From NCBI RefSeq assembly GCF_035222375.1, contig NW_026946365.1, positions 1,674,001 to 1,738,000 of the forward strand: DNA of 64,000 nt, in the 5' to 3' direction. Within the stretch, counting starts at the first letter, position 1. The number at the start of each line of letters is the position of its first letter. The DNA is from Podospora pseudocomata (taxonomy: Eukaryota > Ascomycota > Sordariomycetes > Sordariales > Podosporaceae). A program made the position numbers and the translations under genes. This document shows, piece by piece, positions 55,317 through 64,000 of this stretch. The notes below the pieces were generated by a model. The model made no database searches and was not told the DNA's origin. It saw only the letters and a list, made by a program, of their open reading frames with translations.

Positions 55317-55934
55317 GATGAATGCTGGGACGAAATATAATAGATAATAATAAGAATTGAAGCAAAAGTGGGCGTTGGAGAGAGATCACACACTTGGCGG
55401 GGTCGCGCTTCCCCAACGCGCTCTTCTTCATGAACCAGACGCCTTCTCCGAAGCCAGCGCAAAGCTTGGAGAGTTTTGATATCTCTGAATCGAGTTTTAT
55501 CGTGATCTAATCGTTTGAGCTGTTTGTAAGATAAGCAGCACTTATTTTTGATGTGCCTGGTGAGTGAAGATATACGACTATGTATCTCTTCAACTTATAC
55601 TCGATTGCTGTCTCCGTCTCACAGTGATTGAATGGATCGAGGTGAACCGACCGCGGAGTTTTCCGCGTTTGTGTCGAGCCAACTCCCTGTCCGAGGCCCG
55701 TGCTCGAGCTCCACCCCTTGCCGTTTTAGCGCAACGACCCCGGTCCTAGCTTCACGTCACATTCACTTTCGCGGGGCAGCTCTGAGCTCGCGATCTTCAA
55801 CTCTGCCATAAGCAGCCACCTCTTTTTACTCACAACACCAGATTCTTCGCACATCAACTTCTTAGCAAACAACCACGATCCAAACAATCACCACTCACTC
55901 ACCCACCTCGCCACACCAACAACCAACCGCAACC
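55317..55934. promoter_or_regulatory. Divergent promoter between TAF5 and MED11
   Basis: 618 bp lie between the head-to-head starts of two general transcription genes. The MED11-proximal part is CA/CT-rich (55800-55930), as in fungal 5' leaders. No specific factor site stands out. Confidence 0.6.
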
Positions 55935-56510
55935 ATGAACCCCCCACCCCCCAACCCCCAAGAACTACCAATCGACATCCACACACCCTTCACCCTCCCC
56001 GAACACCTCTCCCACCTCGCCTCCACAGACCGCGACATCACCTCCCTCCTAACCCCCGTAATAGCCTCCCTAACCGCTCTCTCCACCCCCCCCTCTTCAA
56101 CCAGCCCCAACGCCCCCCAAGAAGCCTTCAAATCAGCCCAAACATCCTACTTCCGCACCATCGACCGCATATCCAAACACCTCAACCGACAAATCTACGC
56201 CCTCGAAGAAGCAAACATCATCTCCCTCGCCGCCACCTCCTCCAACCAACAACCCTCCCAATCTGCCGAAAACCCCGACTCCCAACCCGGCGCATCTCAG
56301 CCCGACGGCACCAAGGATACCAAGAAAGTCGCCCGCCTCGACCCAGACGGAACAGGCAAATACGGCAAGCTCGACGTCGGAAGGCTGAACTTGGCTTCGT
56401 CAACGACTGAGAGGGACGTCGAGGCCGAGACCTGGGAGAGGGTTAAGGCGCATTTTGCTGGTATGGCCGAGGCCCAGGGGGTGAATACCGGTGACAGGAT
56501 GCAGGAGTAG
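55935..56510 (+). CDS. MED11: Mediator complex subunit 11
   Basis: A single exon encodes 191 residues. The N-terminal half matches the MED11 helical region: PFTLPEHLSHLASTDRDITS, LLTPVIASLTAL, then KSAQTSYFRTIDRISKHLNR and QIYALEEANII. The C-terminal half is Ser/Gln/Asp-rich, ending GVNTGDRMQE. MED11 belongs to the Mediator head and heterodimerises with MED22, linking activators to RNA polymerase II and TFIIH. The gene is head-to-head with TAF5. The stop is TAG at 56508-56510 and is followed by 88 in-frame sense codons. Confidence 0.88.
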   Translation: MNPPPPNPQELPIDIHTPFTLPEHLSHLASTDRDITSLLTPVIASLTALSTPPSSTSPNAPQEAFKSAQTSYFRTIDRISKHLNRQIYALEEANIISLAATSSNQQPSQSAENPDSQPGASQPDGTKDTKKVARLDPDGTGKYGKLDVGRLNLASSTTERDVEAETWERVKAHFAGMAEAQGVNTGDRMQE

Positions 56511-56777
56511 GATCACCGTCGTCGGTCTGTCACTTTGGGAAGGGAGGAAGGCGTCGTGGTAAGAGAGTTGGTAGGTGGTAAGCGCCATCGCTCGGTGGCT
56601 TTGGGGCGAGAGGAGGGTCTTGTTGTACAGAGAGAGGGGGTGGATATTATCAAGGAAGAGGATAATATCGAGTATGGCGCTTTCATCAAACAAGAGGCTA
56701 TCACCGACAATGGTGTCGCCATCAAACAAGAGGGTGAGGACAGCTTAGAAGTCCACATCAAGCAAGAGGATATATAA
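56511..56777 (+). other. In-frame 88-codon extension after the MED11 TAG stop, with repeated IKQE motifs
   Basis: The frame continues without a stop to the TAA at 56775-56777. It contains GREEG twice and four psi-K-x-E motifs in 40 residues (IIKEED, FIKQEA, AIKQEGED, HIKQEDI), the SUMO-acceptor pattern. No ATG starts it early, and no frame-preserving intron that skips the TAG was found. It could be 3' UTR, a readthrough domain, or part of a misread gene. Confidence 0.3.
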
Positions 56778-57100
56778 TGGCCGTGGTCTAAACTCTCAGA
56801 GAGACGGGTCGATTTTCCGGCAACTCACATCAGAGAGAAGGGATCGCCATAGATGGACAGGGTGCATTGCTTGCGGGGCATATACATTGGACAACAGGCG
56901 TTAGAGATATTTACATTTTACTGGAGTTTTACCATGGAGATACCCAGACATCAGGAGAGTCATAGCCATGGCCTCATAGAGAATCAGAGATGGAGACGCA
57001 ATAAAACTCTTGGTTGTTTGTCTCATCTAAAGCTGCCTTTTCTGTCTAGAAAGTGATATCACTGACCCCCTCTTTCAGCCCATGAACTCATCCCCCCTGT
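56778..57100. other. Convergent intergenic region
   Basis: 3' flanks of MED11 and the secreted PAN-like gene. No gene is seen. Confidence 0.5.
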
Positions 57101-57775
57101 TCAGGTCGACTTGACATGCTCCTTGCAAATCCGATCATACGCCCCGCCAGCAACAAAGCCAGTAGCATTGGTAGAAACCAAGACCGACTCGGGGATGCTA
57201 TAATATTTTCACTTTCTGTAAGCCCCCATCCACCACCCATCAAGATCACAAAAAACTTACACAGCATCAAACAGATTACACTTCATCATCTCCCCCCTCC
57301 CCTTCTCGTCACGAGCCTCAAACCAGACAAAATACCCATTGCACTCCTCCTCGGCATTGCACAAAAACTGGCACTTCCACGCCCCAAACTGTCCCTCGGC
57401 CGAGCTGTACCCGAACCAGTGAGGGCCAGAGACGAGGTGCTTCTTATACCAAGTCTTTTCGACTTGGTAGCTGGTGGTCTTGTTGGAAGGAGTGACGAGG
57501 GTGTAATCTCCAATGTTGAACCCGCTGTCGTCGTTGGAGGAGGCGGCGGGGCCGGTGGTGCAAGCTGCTGGGGCGGGGAAGGCAGCGGTGCCTGTTTCGA
57601 GGTAGCTTCTCGAGGAGTGAGGGTGAAAGGAGCGGTAGACTTCCTGGGGAGGGGAGGAGGGGACGGATTTGTAGATTTCGGTGTCGGAGTCGGTGGGGTT
57701 CAGGGAGATTAATTTGGGGGATAGGAGGGGGGTGGCGGCGGCGAGGGTCGCCAGGAGGAGGGCTTTGAGGATCAT
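57101..57775 (-). CDS. Small secreted cysteine-containing protein, PAN/apple-like
   Basis: Exons 57775-57261 and 57197-57101 (63-bp intron GTAAGT...TATAG) give 203 residues. The last exon adds VIPESVLVSTNATGF and a C-terminus containing RICKEH. A clear signal peptide, MILKALLLATLAAATPLL, starts the protein. A Ser/Pro-rich stretch precedes a cysteine domain whose pattern W-x-C-x3-C-x5-C-x-GYFVWFE, then MKCNLF, resembles a PAN/apple fold used for carbohydrate or protein binding. The fold call rests only on cysteine and aromatic spacing. It is predicted extracellular with unknown function. Confidence 0.75.
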
Positions 57776-58770
57776 TTCAGGTGTGGGATTGGTGGTTGTA
57801 GGTAGGGAATTGAGTGAGGGTGAGAGTTGTTCGTTCCTAAAACCAGGTAGTTAAGAAGTTGAGGTTGAATGTGGATTGTAGGTCTCCAAGTTTGGTAAGA
57901 GAAGATGGAATTGTTCAGGCCGAAGTTGTAAACAGAAGTTGGTAGAGAACCTGAAGTCGAGGACTGCCAGATGGTGAGCCAAGAAAGCCGGCAGAGCCAG
58001 GGGAAGGAAAGAACGACTTTGAGTAAGGTACAGTCACCGCCCTGAATAAAAGACCCGAGCTTTCTGTGAGACTGTTCGTGCCTCCCTGAGATAGATCCTT
58101 TGCCTTGTCAATGTGACCAAAGAAACAAGCTACCTCACAATTGGCCGCCATTAACGTTCACGGGTCTCGAAGACGTCTACACTGGTGCGCTATCATCAAG
58201 GAAGCTCCTCAATTGCTAGTGGCTGAGCAGTTCTTCAAGCCATACTCGACATTCGTCTCACTTGTCGAGTCTTGCCAACCCAGTCTTTGTCCTCCTGTCC
58301 AAGAGAGCAAGTGCCACAAGAGCTCCGTCCGTATACCTATTTCTCTCTACCCTTATCGCTCCTTTCGTAGTATAAGTATACCCCTGAGATTCACAGCAGC
58401 ACAATGACAGGTTCCACAAAGAAAATACCAAACGGGTGTAACACCCGGTGCCTGATCATGTTCGATCTGTGCTTGACTGCCTTTAATGAGGAATGACAGG
58501 ATATTCCTGTCCTTGAGGCGAAATGGTTGCTGCCAGCACTTTACATGAGACCGAAATAGCAAACTACCCCTGACACAAGGTGAGCCATGGCAAAACATGC
58601 AAACATCTGCTCAAAACTCCGCAATGTTTGCTCAGTCTTTTATGTAACATCTGAAAGGTCAATTAGGTTTCCTACACCATATCTATACCTAGGAATACTC
58701 CAGGCACACTGAACACCACAACTCACGCTTCCCATCTTTCCCACTGCTCTCACTCCCTGCTCATCTCATT
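57776..58770. other. Intergenic region, no supported gene
   Basis: It contains the promoter of the secreted protein and the 3' flank of PFF1. Open frames are below 90 codons and have no domain. Confidence 0.5.
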
Positions 58771-61700
58771 CTACACCGAAAACCCCTTCCGTCCCTCTAC
58801 TAACCCCTCCGCAAATTTTGTAATCGCCGCCCAAACAGGTGAATATCTCAACCCCTCATCCAATGCAGGAATAGTCCCCGCCTCATTAGCATCACTCCAA
58901 GCACAAACCACCTGTCCCTCCAACTTCTCAGCATCCTTCCACTCAACATCAACAACCCACCTCTCCCCTCTCTGCCGATGCCACAGCTTCAACTGCTTAA
59001 TCCCACCCTCAGGGAACTGCCCAAATCTATCATCCCATTCCGAACCTCCTTGAACATTGAATCCCGAGATGGGCTGCTTAAACTCCAAGAAGCATGCCTT
59101 GGTATTGTCGGCCTCGATCTCCAGCTGGGCCTTGTTCCCCTCACCGCGCGTGGCAGTGACAGTAGCAAGGCTCTTGTAGATCTCCTCAATTGGTGTGTCC
59201 TCCTCAGGAGTCTCACTTCCCAGCCGAGGGGCAACATCGACCCCGTCATAGCAACAACTGACCAGCTCCGCCCGCTTCGACTCCCCACAGCTAACATTCC
59301 TCCCCGAAGCCGACGGCAGCTCAGCAATGATCTTGTGAACATACTCATCCACCCCGTTATAGCACACCCGGTTATCCGCCGTGTCGAGATCGATCTGCTG
59401 AACAAAGTACACCTTGTACCGACTTTCCTCTGAAAACGGGAAAGCCACCAAGTTGTAAATCAGCGTGCCAACAAACACCACCAACAAGAAAACCGGAATG
59501 TGATGGCTAATCCGATGAATGACCGGCGTAATGGGCAGCAGAACCAACACCGTAAAGGCGAAAACAATCAAATACGGCAGCAGCAAGTTGCTCCCATCAG
59601 CACCAGTCTGATGAACAGCATCCACGAGCATCAATCCCGTCTGCGCCGCCAGGATAATCGTAAACGGCCCCAGAATCAAAAACTGGAAAAACCACAGCCA
59701 AGAAGGCAAGCGTCCAGACCAAGCCTGCTCATGCTCAAACGGCTCGTCGCCATCCTGCCCGTACTTGCGAGCTCCATTGACCAACGCTGTGATCGAACGG
59801 CGATACGTCGTAGCAAAGGTCGTGCGGAAGTGCTCGCTCGTGGCATTACCACCGCCCACCAACGGCGTGCGCTCAGTCGGTACTGCCGCGTCTTCGTCGT
59901 CCGTGTCGTTACCGTCTCCCTGGCGCAGAGTGGAAGCATTCGAGTCCCGCGTGGCGGGCGGCACTAGAGATGGTTGGTGAGGGATCTGCGGCAATGGGGG
60001 AGGGGATTCAGTACGAGTATTGTTGTTGCCCGACTGGGGCTGGTAATAATCGTGAACCTCATGATCCTCCCGAACTTGCTGACCCCAGGCGGTCTTCTTG
60101 GGCAAGGCAAAGAGTTCGCAGAGAGTGAGGAAGGTGGTCAGGCAGACAGCGGTCTGTAGGAAGACGATGGGGTAGCCGGCACCGAGCTTGAAGCGATCCT
60201 CCGTCACGGTTACCGCAACGAGGGTAGCCCAGCCGAGGATGAACAACCAAATGTTGACATAGCCCCGGTGAAGCGCACTGGGTCTGGCAAAGTTGGCGCC
60301 GCGCATAATGGACCAGAAGGTGAAGTAGAAGAGGGAGAAGATCATAGCGATCCTGCTCGTTGTTAGCCACACCATCCCCCATTAATCCCCAAGAGAGAAA
60401 CTTACACAGAATACCGATGACTGTAGATAATGAAAGGATTCACTTTCCTCATCAAGAAGGCCACCGCAAGCGACAGCGCCCCAGAAACAATAAACGCGAA
60501 GGGGAACCGAAAAGCACCTTTCCACCCGCCGACCAACACTGGCTCAAAGTCAGGCTGATCATACGTCCTGACGCTTGAGGTGAAAAAGTAGTACTTGTCC
60601 AGTTTGTGAAGGATGTACGTGGCCAACACCAAGATCAGAGGCGTGGCCACCAGCACCGTCAGCGACCAGGCAAACATGCCTCTCAGGCCAAAATTGACGA
60701 ACCCCTTGCCAAAGAGATCAAACCACACTCCGTTGCTTGGGCTGCCATTGCGGACCTTGTTGCGGGCGCCATCAGGCCGAGCGCCAACAAAGGTATCCCC
60801 AGTATCCCCCGAGAGCTTACTGGTCGTGTGGATAGCCGCGCTGAGCATATGCCAAAGACTGGCCTTCGACGTGTGAGTAGCATCGTCCCTATTGGTGTGG
60901 TATCTCGATCTAGGCTTGAAGAAAGCAAGGTCGAGTCCTCGCTGCCCATACACGTCGTAAAGCACCGAGTAGTCAGTACCGCTCCTGATGAACCCAAGCC
61001 CAAAGGCATCAGAAGCAATGACCGTGCCGAAGGGGTCCGAAGTCCCAGCATACGCAGCCGTGACCTCTCTGTCCGTAGTCCGGAAAAGATTTGCCCGTCC
61101 TCCAGCACCGGCACCCTCAAGATTCAAGAACGTATGGATATACGGATTCAACGGGTGCTGTCCCAGCGCTCTCGCACCGTACAGGTAATCCTCCTCGCCA
61201 TTGTTAAGCATCACCACAATGCCCCTTTCCGGCTGGTGATCCGGGTGAGCAAAGTATTTGATCACCTGCAGGCAGGTAACAACACCCATACCGTCATCCG
61301 TAGCACCATACCCAGTCGAAACCCTATCACCATCATCAGTATCACCAACCCCTCAAAACATCATCCATCGTAAAGAACTCACGAGTCGTAATGCGCATTA
61401 ACCAACACCAAGCCCCTCTCATTCTTCCTCACCCCCTCCACCTCTCCCCCATCAGCACTCCTCCACCAATCCCCCTCATCATCCCCCTTCCCCCTAACAT
61501 AAACCAAAATATTCGTCCCCTCAAAATACGCCGCCACCTGAGCACTACCCGGCGTAGGCACCACGCTCCCCGCCATCAAACCCGTAACATTGCTCCTCAA
61601 ATCATCAAAAACCGTCACATTTCCCTTCTTCCCACCCACCTCACTCCCCTCCAATATCTCCCCCACCCTCCCCAGCAAATACCCCCTCACCTCCTCGTTA

Positions 61701-61915
61701 AATTTGCTGTTATACGGATGATACCCCCTCGTGATCCTCGTCAGGTCCAGCCACGCCTCCGTCAGGTTCACCCCCTCAATCTTGCCATCGTCCGCCGCCG
61801 CCGGCGCGGGGGGGACCGTCTCGTTGATGATGACAATCGGGATCAGCAGGGCGAGGTAGACCAGCGTCGTCCAAAACGTCACCGGCCCCGGCCGGAACGA
61901 GATGGGGTTGATCAT
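58771..61915 (-). CDS. PFF1: Vacuolar membrane M28 zinc aminopeptidase-like protease PFF1
   Basis: Exons 61915-61383, 61323-60406 and 60352-58771 give 1010 residues. Introns are 59 bp (GTGAGT...ATAG) and 53 bp (GTAAGT...AGCAG). The start is [15 protein letters not shown], directly before TM1 ([15 protein letters not shown]). The M28 domain has zinc and catalytic residues in NAHYDS (the intron falls inside the Ser codon), [47 protein letters not shown] and [10 protein letters not shown]. Five or more further membrane segments follow ([42 protein letters not shown]-like, [51 protein letters not shown]), then a large C-terminal lumenal domain. It matches the fungal Pff1/ERMP1 family: an integral vacuolar membrane protein with its peptidase fold in the lumen. 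Physiological substrates are unknown. Confidence 0.95.
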
Positions 61916-62709
61916 GGTGGGCAACAAACACAAGAGTGCTGTGCTTGGCTCGGTGATATGAGAGAGCTGCTTCTCTTCTTGGTGCGGGGAATCTCAAGAC
62001 ATGTGAAAAAAGCTAAGAGTAATTTAGGTACTGCAAGCCAAAACCGCCGTCAATAGTTCTTGAAAGGGAAAAGTCAATAGGTAACACGCGTGAGTGGGTG
62101 GTCGAGTCCGAGTCCCAAAGGTGTGTGTGAATGATGGTGGAGGGGGACGATGCGGTGCAACCGTTCGAGGTTCGCCAACTGGGCAGTCTCGTCTTTGTTG
62201 CGTTGAGGCAACTGGTCGGGACGGAGCCTTCTTCCCTTTGTGGATTCAACACAGTTGGAACCCCTGGGAATTCCTGCTGTTTTCTTCTTTTGCCTCTGCA
62301 AGTTCAGGGCGATGGGCGATGTCGGGGAAGGCGACGAGATCATCTGAGCATGAGAGGGCTGCAAGAGCTAGGGGAGCTCAAAGGCGGCCGGTGAGTGGGG
62401 CTTGCCAAGGCCCGTTGTGCAGCGGGCTTGCATAAGAAATGGCCCAAGCTCCTGCTGATGTCACTGAGCAGCAACAACAAAGAATCACAGTATAAACACA
62501 TGTCTACAATACTTTGAATCTAATGAAATTACAAGTTCTATGTTGCTGTATACTAATTAGACCGTTAGTTCCACTGTGCCTGATTACATGTAAGCCAGAC
62601 ATCCTAACCATCAGAGGTCAAGGATCCAATGATAATGAAACAGCTGAGCCAAGCAACGTTAATAACAGGTCAGATCCCTATCGGTCAGTCGTTCCACCGG
62701 TTGCTACCA
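61916..62709. other. Intergenic region between PFF1 and BBP
   Basis: PFF1 promoter and BBP 3' flank. No gene is seen. Confidence 0.5.
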
Positions 62710-64000
62710 CTAAGCCCCCGGGGGAGGAGGAGGAGGCGGCAAGTCCATGGGCGGAGGAGGAGGTGCTTCACCCGCAGGCGGAGGGGGTGGTGGGGGAGCT
62801 GCGTTGGCGTATTGCTGGATGAGCGCGTTCAAGCCGCCAGGGAGGCCGGGAGGAGCACCGCCCGGAGGAGGGGGAGGCAAGCTGGGAGGCGCACCGGGCA
62901 TTCCGGGAGGAGCACCATAGCCGCCGTAGCCAGGATATCCACCGTAGGCCGCATGTCCACCAGCAGGCTGTTGCCATGGGGCCATCCCAGGAGCCGAAGG
63001 TGGCGGAGGGGGAGCACCGTATGAGTTGTGACCACCACCACCACTGCCATAATAGCTGTCACCGCCATCGCGACCATCACGTCCACCACGATACCCCCGG
63101 TCATCACGATCTCCACGGTCGCCACGGTCATCACGATAGTCCCGACCACGGTCTCCGCGATCACGGTCACCACGATCACGGGCCCACGGTGCAGGGCCAC
63201 CTGAAGGACCGCTGGGAGGACCACCATAACCACCACCGCCACCATGGTGGTCATCACGATCGTTGTTGCGAGTACGCCAGGGAGCAGGACCGCCGGTTGG
63301 GGCGCTAGGACCGCGGGCCCAAGGCCGCGAATCACCACCAGCAGGACCAGTAGGACCGTTGGATCCAGGCCCGGCTTCGATCATGGCAGGAGCAGCACCA
63401 GTGCCGCCAAGTTCTTGCATGAGTTGCTGTAGAACATGGTTAGCATATGGATATCACCACCGAAAGGGACGCAAGGGCAGAACTCACCTCATACTCGCGA
63501 TCCACAGCATCGCCGCCGCCGCCGCCGATACGGCCGGCAGTGCGGTTAGCCATGGGACCATCATTGCGCCAGCTGGCACCGCGCTGTCTATCGGGACAAT
63601 CACGAGCCATATGCCCAGCATTGCCGCAAACACGACAGATGATGTTGGCCGTGAAGTTTTGCTTCTCAGGACAGTCATATTTGCGATGACCGATCTGGCC
63701 GCAGTTCTGGCATGCCTGGTTCTCGTCGTCACGCAGCGTACCGTTCAAGGCGGCAAGCTCACGAAGTTGATTGCGCTTCAGTTCATTTTGACCCTCGGGA
63801 ATAGACGCAGCCTGTAGCCAACATGTTAGCGGGTGTCTTCACTCCAGCGCATACGGGGAGGAAAAACTTACAGTCTCAATAATATTGTGAATCAGCTTCT
63901 TCGCCTTGTTCACCTTCTCCTCGGTATCGGCCATGATGAGACAGTGGAGATCTTCTTCCTGGTTACTGGAGTGAGCGGCGTCAGAACGACCTTTGCCCTC
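62710..64000 (-). CDS. BBP: Branch-point bridging protein BBP/SF1, 5' partial
   Basis: The gene runs off the right edge. Visible exons are >64000-63872, 63811-63488 and 63426-62710, all phase 0, giving 389 residues with the last codons intact (PPPPPPPGA). Introns are 60 bp (GTAAGT...CTACAG) and 61 bp (GTGAGT...CTACAG). The segment begins at the end of the KH-QUA2 region (EGKGRSDAAHSSNQEEDLHC, KVNKAKKLIHNIIET, QNELKRNQLRELAALNGTLR). Two CCHC zinc knuckles follow, CQNCGQIGHRKYDC and CRVCGNAGHMARDC. The tail is Gly/Asp/Arg-rich (repeated DRGD) and then polyproline, for binding WW or FF domains. It recognises the intron branch-point sequence in the early spliceosome together with U2AF. Confidence 0.95.

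Overview
The window is nuclear DNA of a filamentous ascomycete, most likely Sordariomycetes and probably Sordariales. The evidence is short introns (about 47-134 bp) with GTRNGT donors and CTAAC-like branch sites, compact GC-rich genes, a PTH11-type 7TM protein, a PNP-NACHT-ankyrin NLR, and an AT-rich block resembling RIP (repeat-induced point mutation) damage. No genus can be assigned from sequence alone. Gene models were spliced by hand from reading frames, splice sites and protein-family knowledge. No database search was run.

Left part (1-13.7 kb). A large DH/PH-like putative Rho-GEF, cut by the left edge, faces a secreted FAD oxidase of the berberine-bridge type. A five-exon PTH11/rhodopsin-like membrane protein follows. 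The stretches between them hold only simple repeats.

Accessory island (13.7-21 kb). Two solo LTRs of one retroelement family, each with its own perfect 5-bp target-site duplication, bracket an NLR gene (nucleoside-phosphorylase domain, NACHT domain, eight near-identical 33-residue ankyrin repeats). Its 3' end has decayed through frameshifts. It is followed by an AT-rich repeat graveyard.

Middle (21-41.7 kb). A Dcr2-type metallophosphatase has an unusually long intron that contains a degenerate minisatellite. A 1509-residue, mostly disordered protein ends in a methyltransferase-like domain. About 10 kb without a recognisable gene follows. Its right end holds a striking 21-bp phased repeat array and a 12-bp array.

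Right part (41.7-64 kb). This is a dense core-gene region: hsp90, an FKBP-type prolyl isomerase with a mitochondrial-like leader, a flavin-reductase-like protein head-to-head with mitochondrial ribosomal protein bL31m, the retromer sorting nexin VPS5, the TFIID subunit TAF5 head-to-head with Mediator subunit MED11, a small secreted PAN-like protein, the vacuolar membrane protease PFF1, and the branch-point binding protein BBP/SF1, cut by the right edge. General transcription (TAF5, MED11), splicing (BBP), folding (HSP90, FKBP) and endomembrane function (VPS5, PFF1) lie side by side. They share promoters as divergent pairs but form no evident single pathway.
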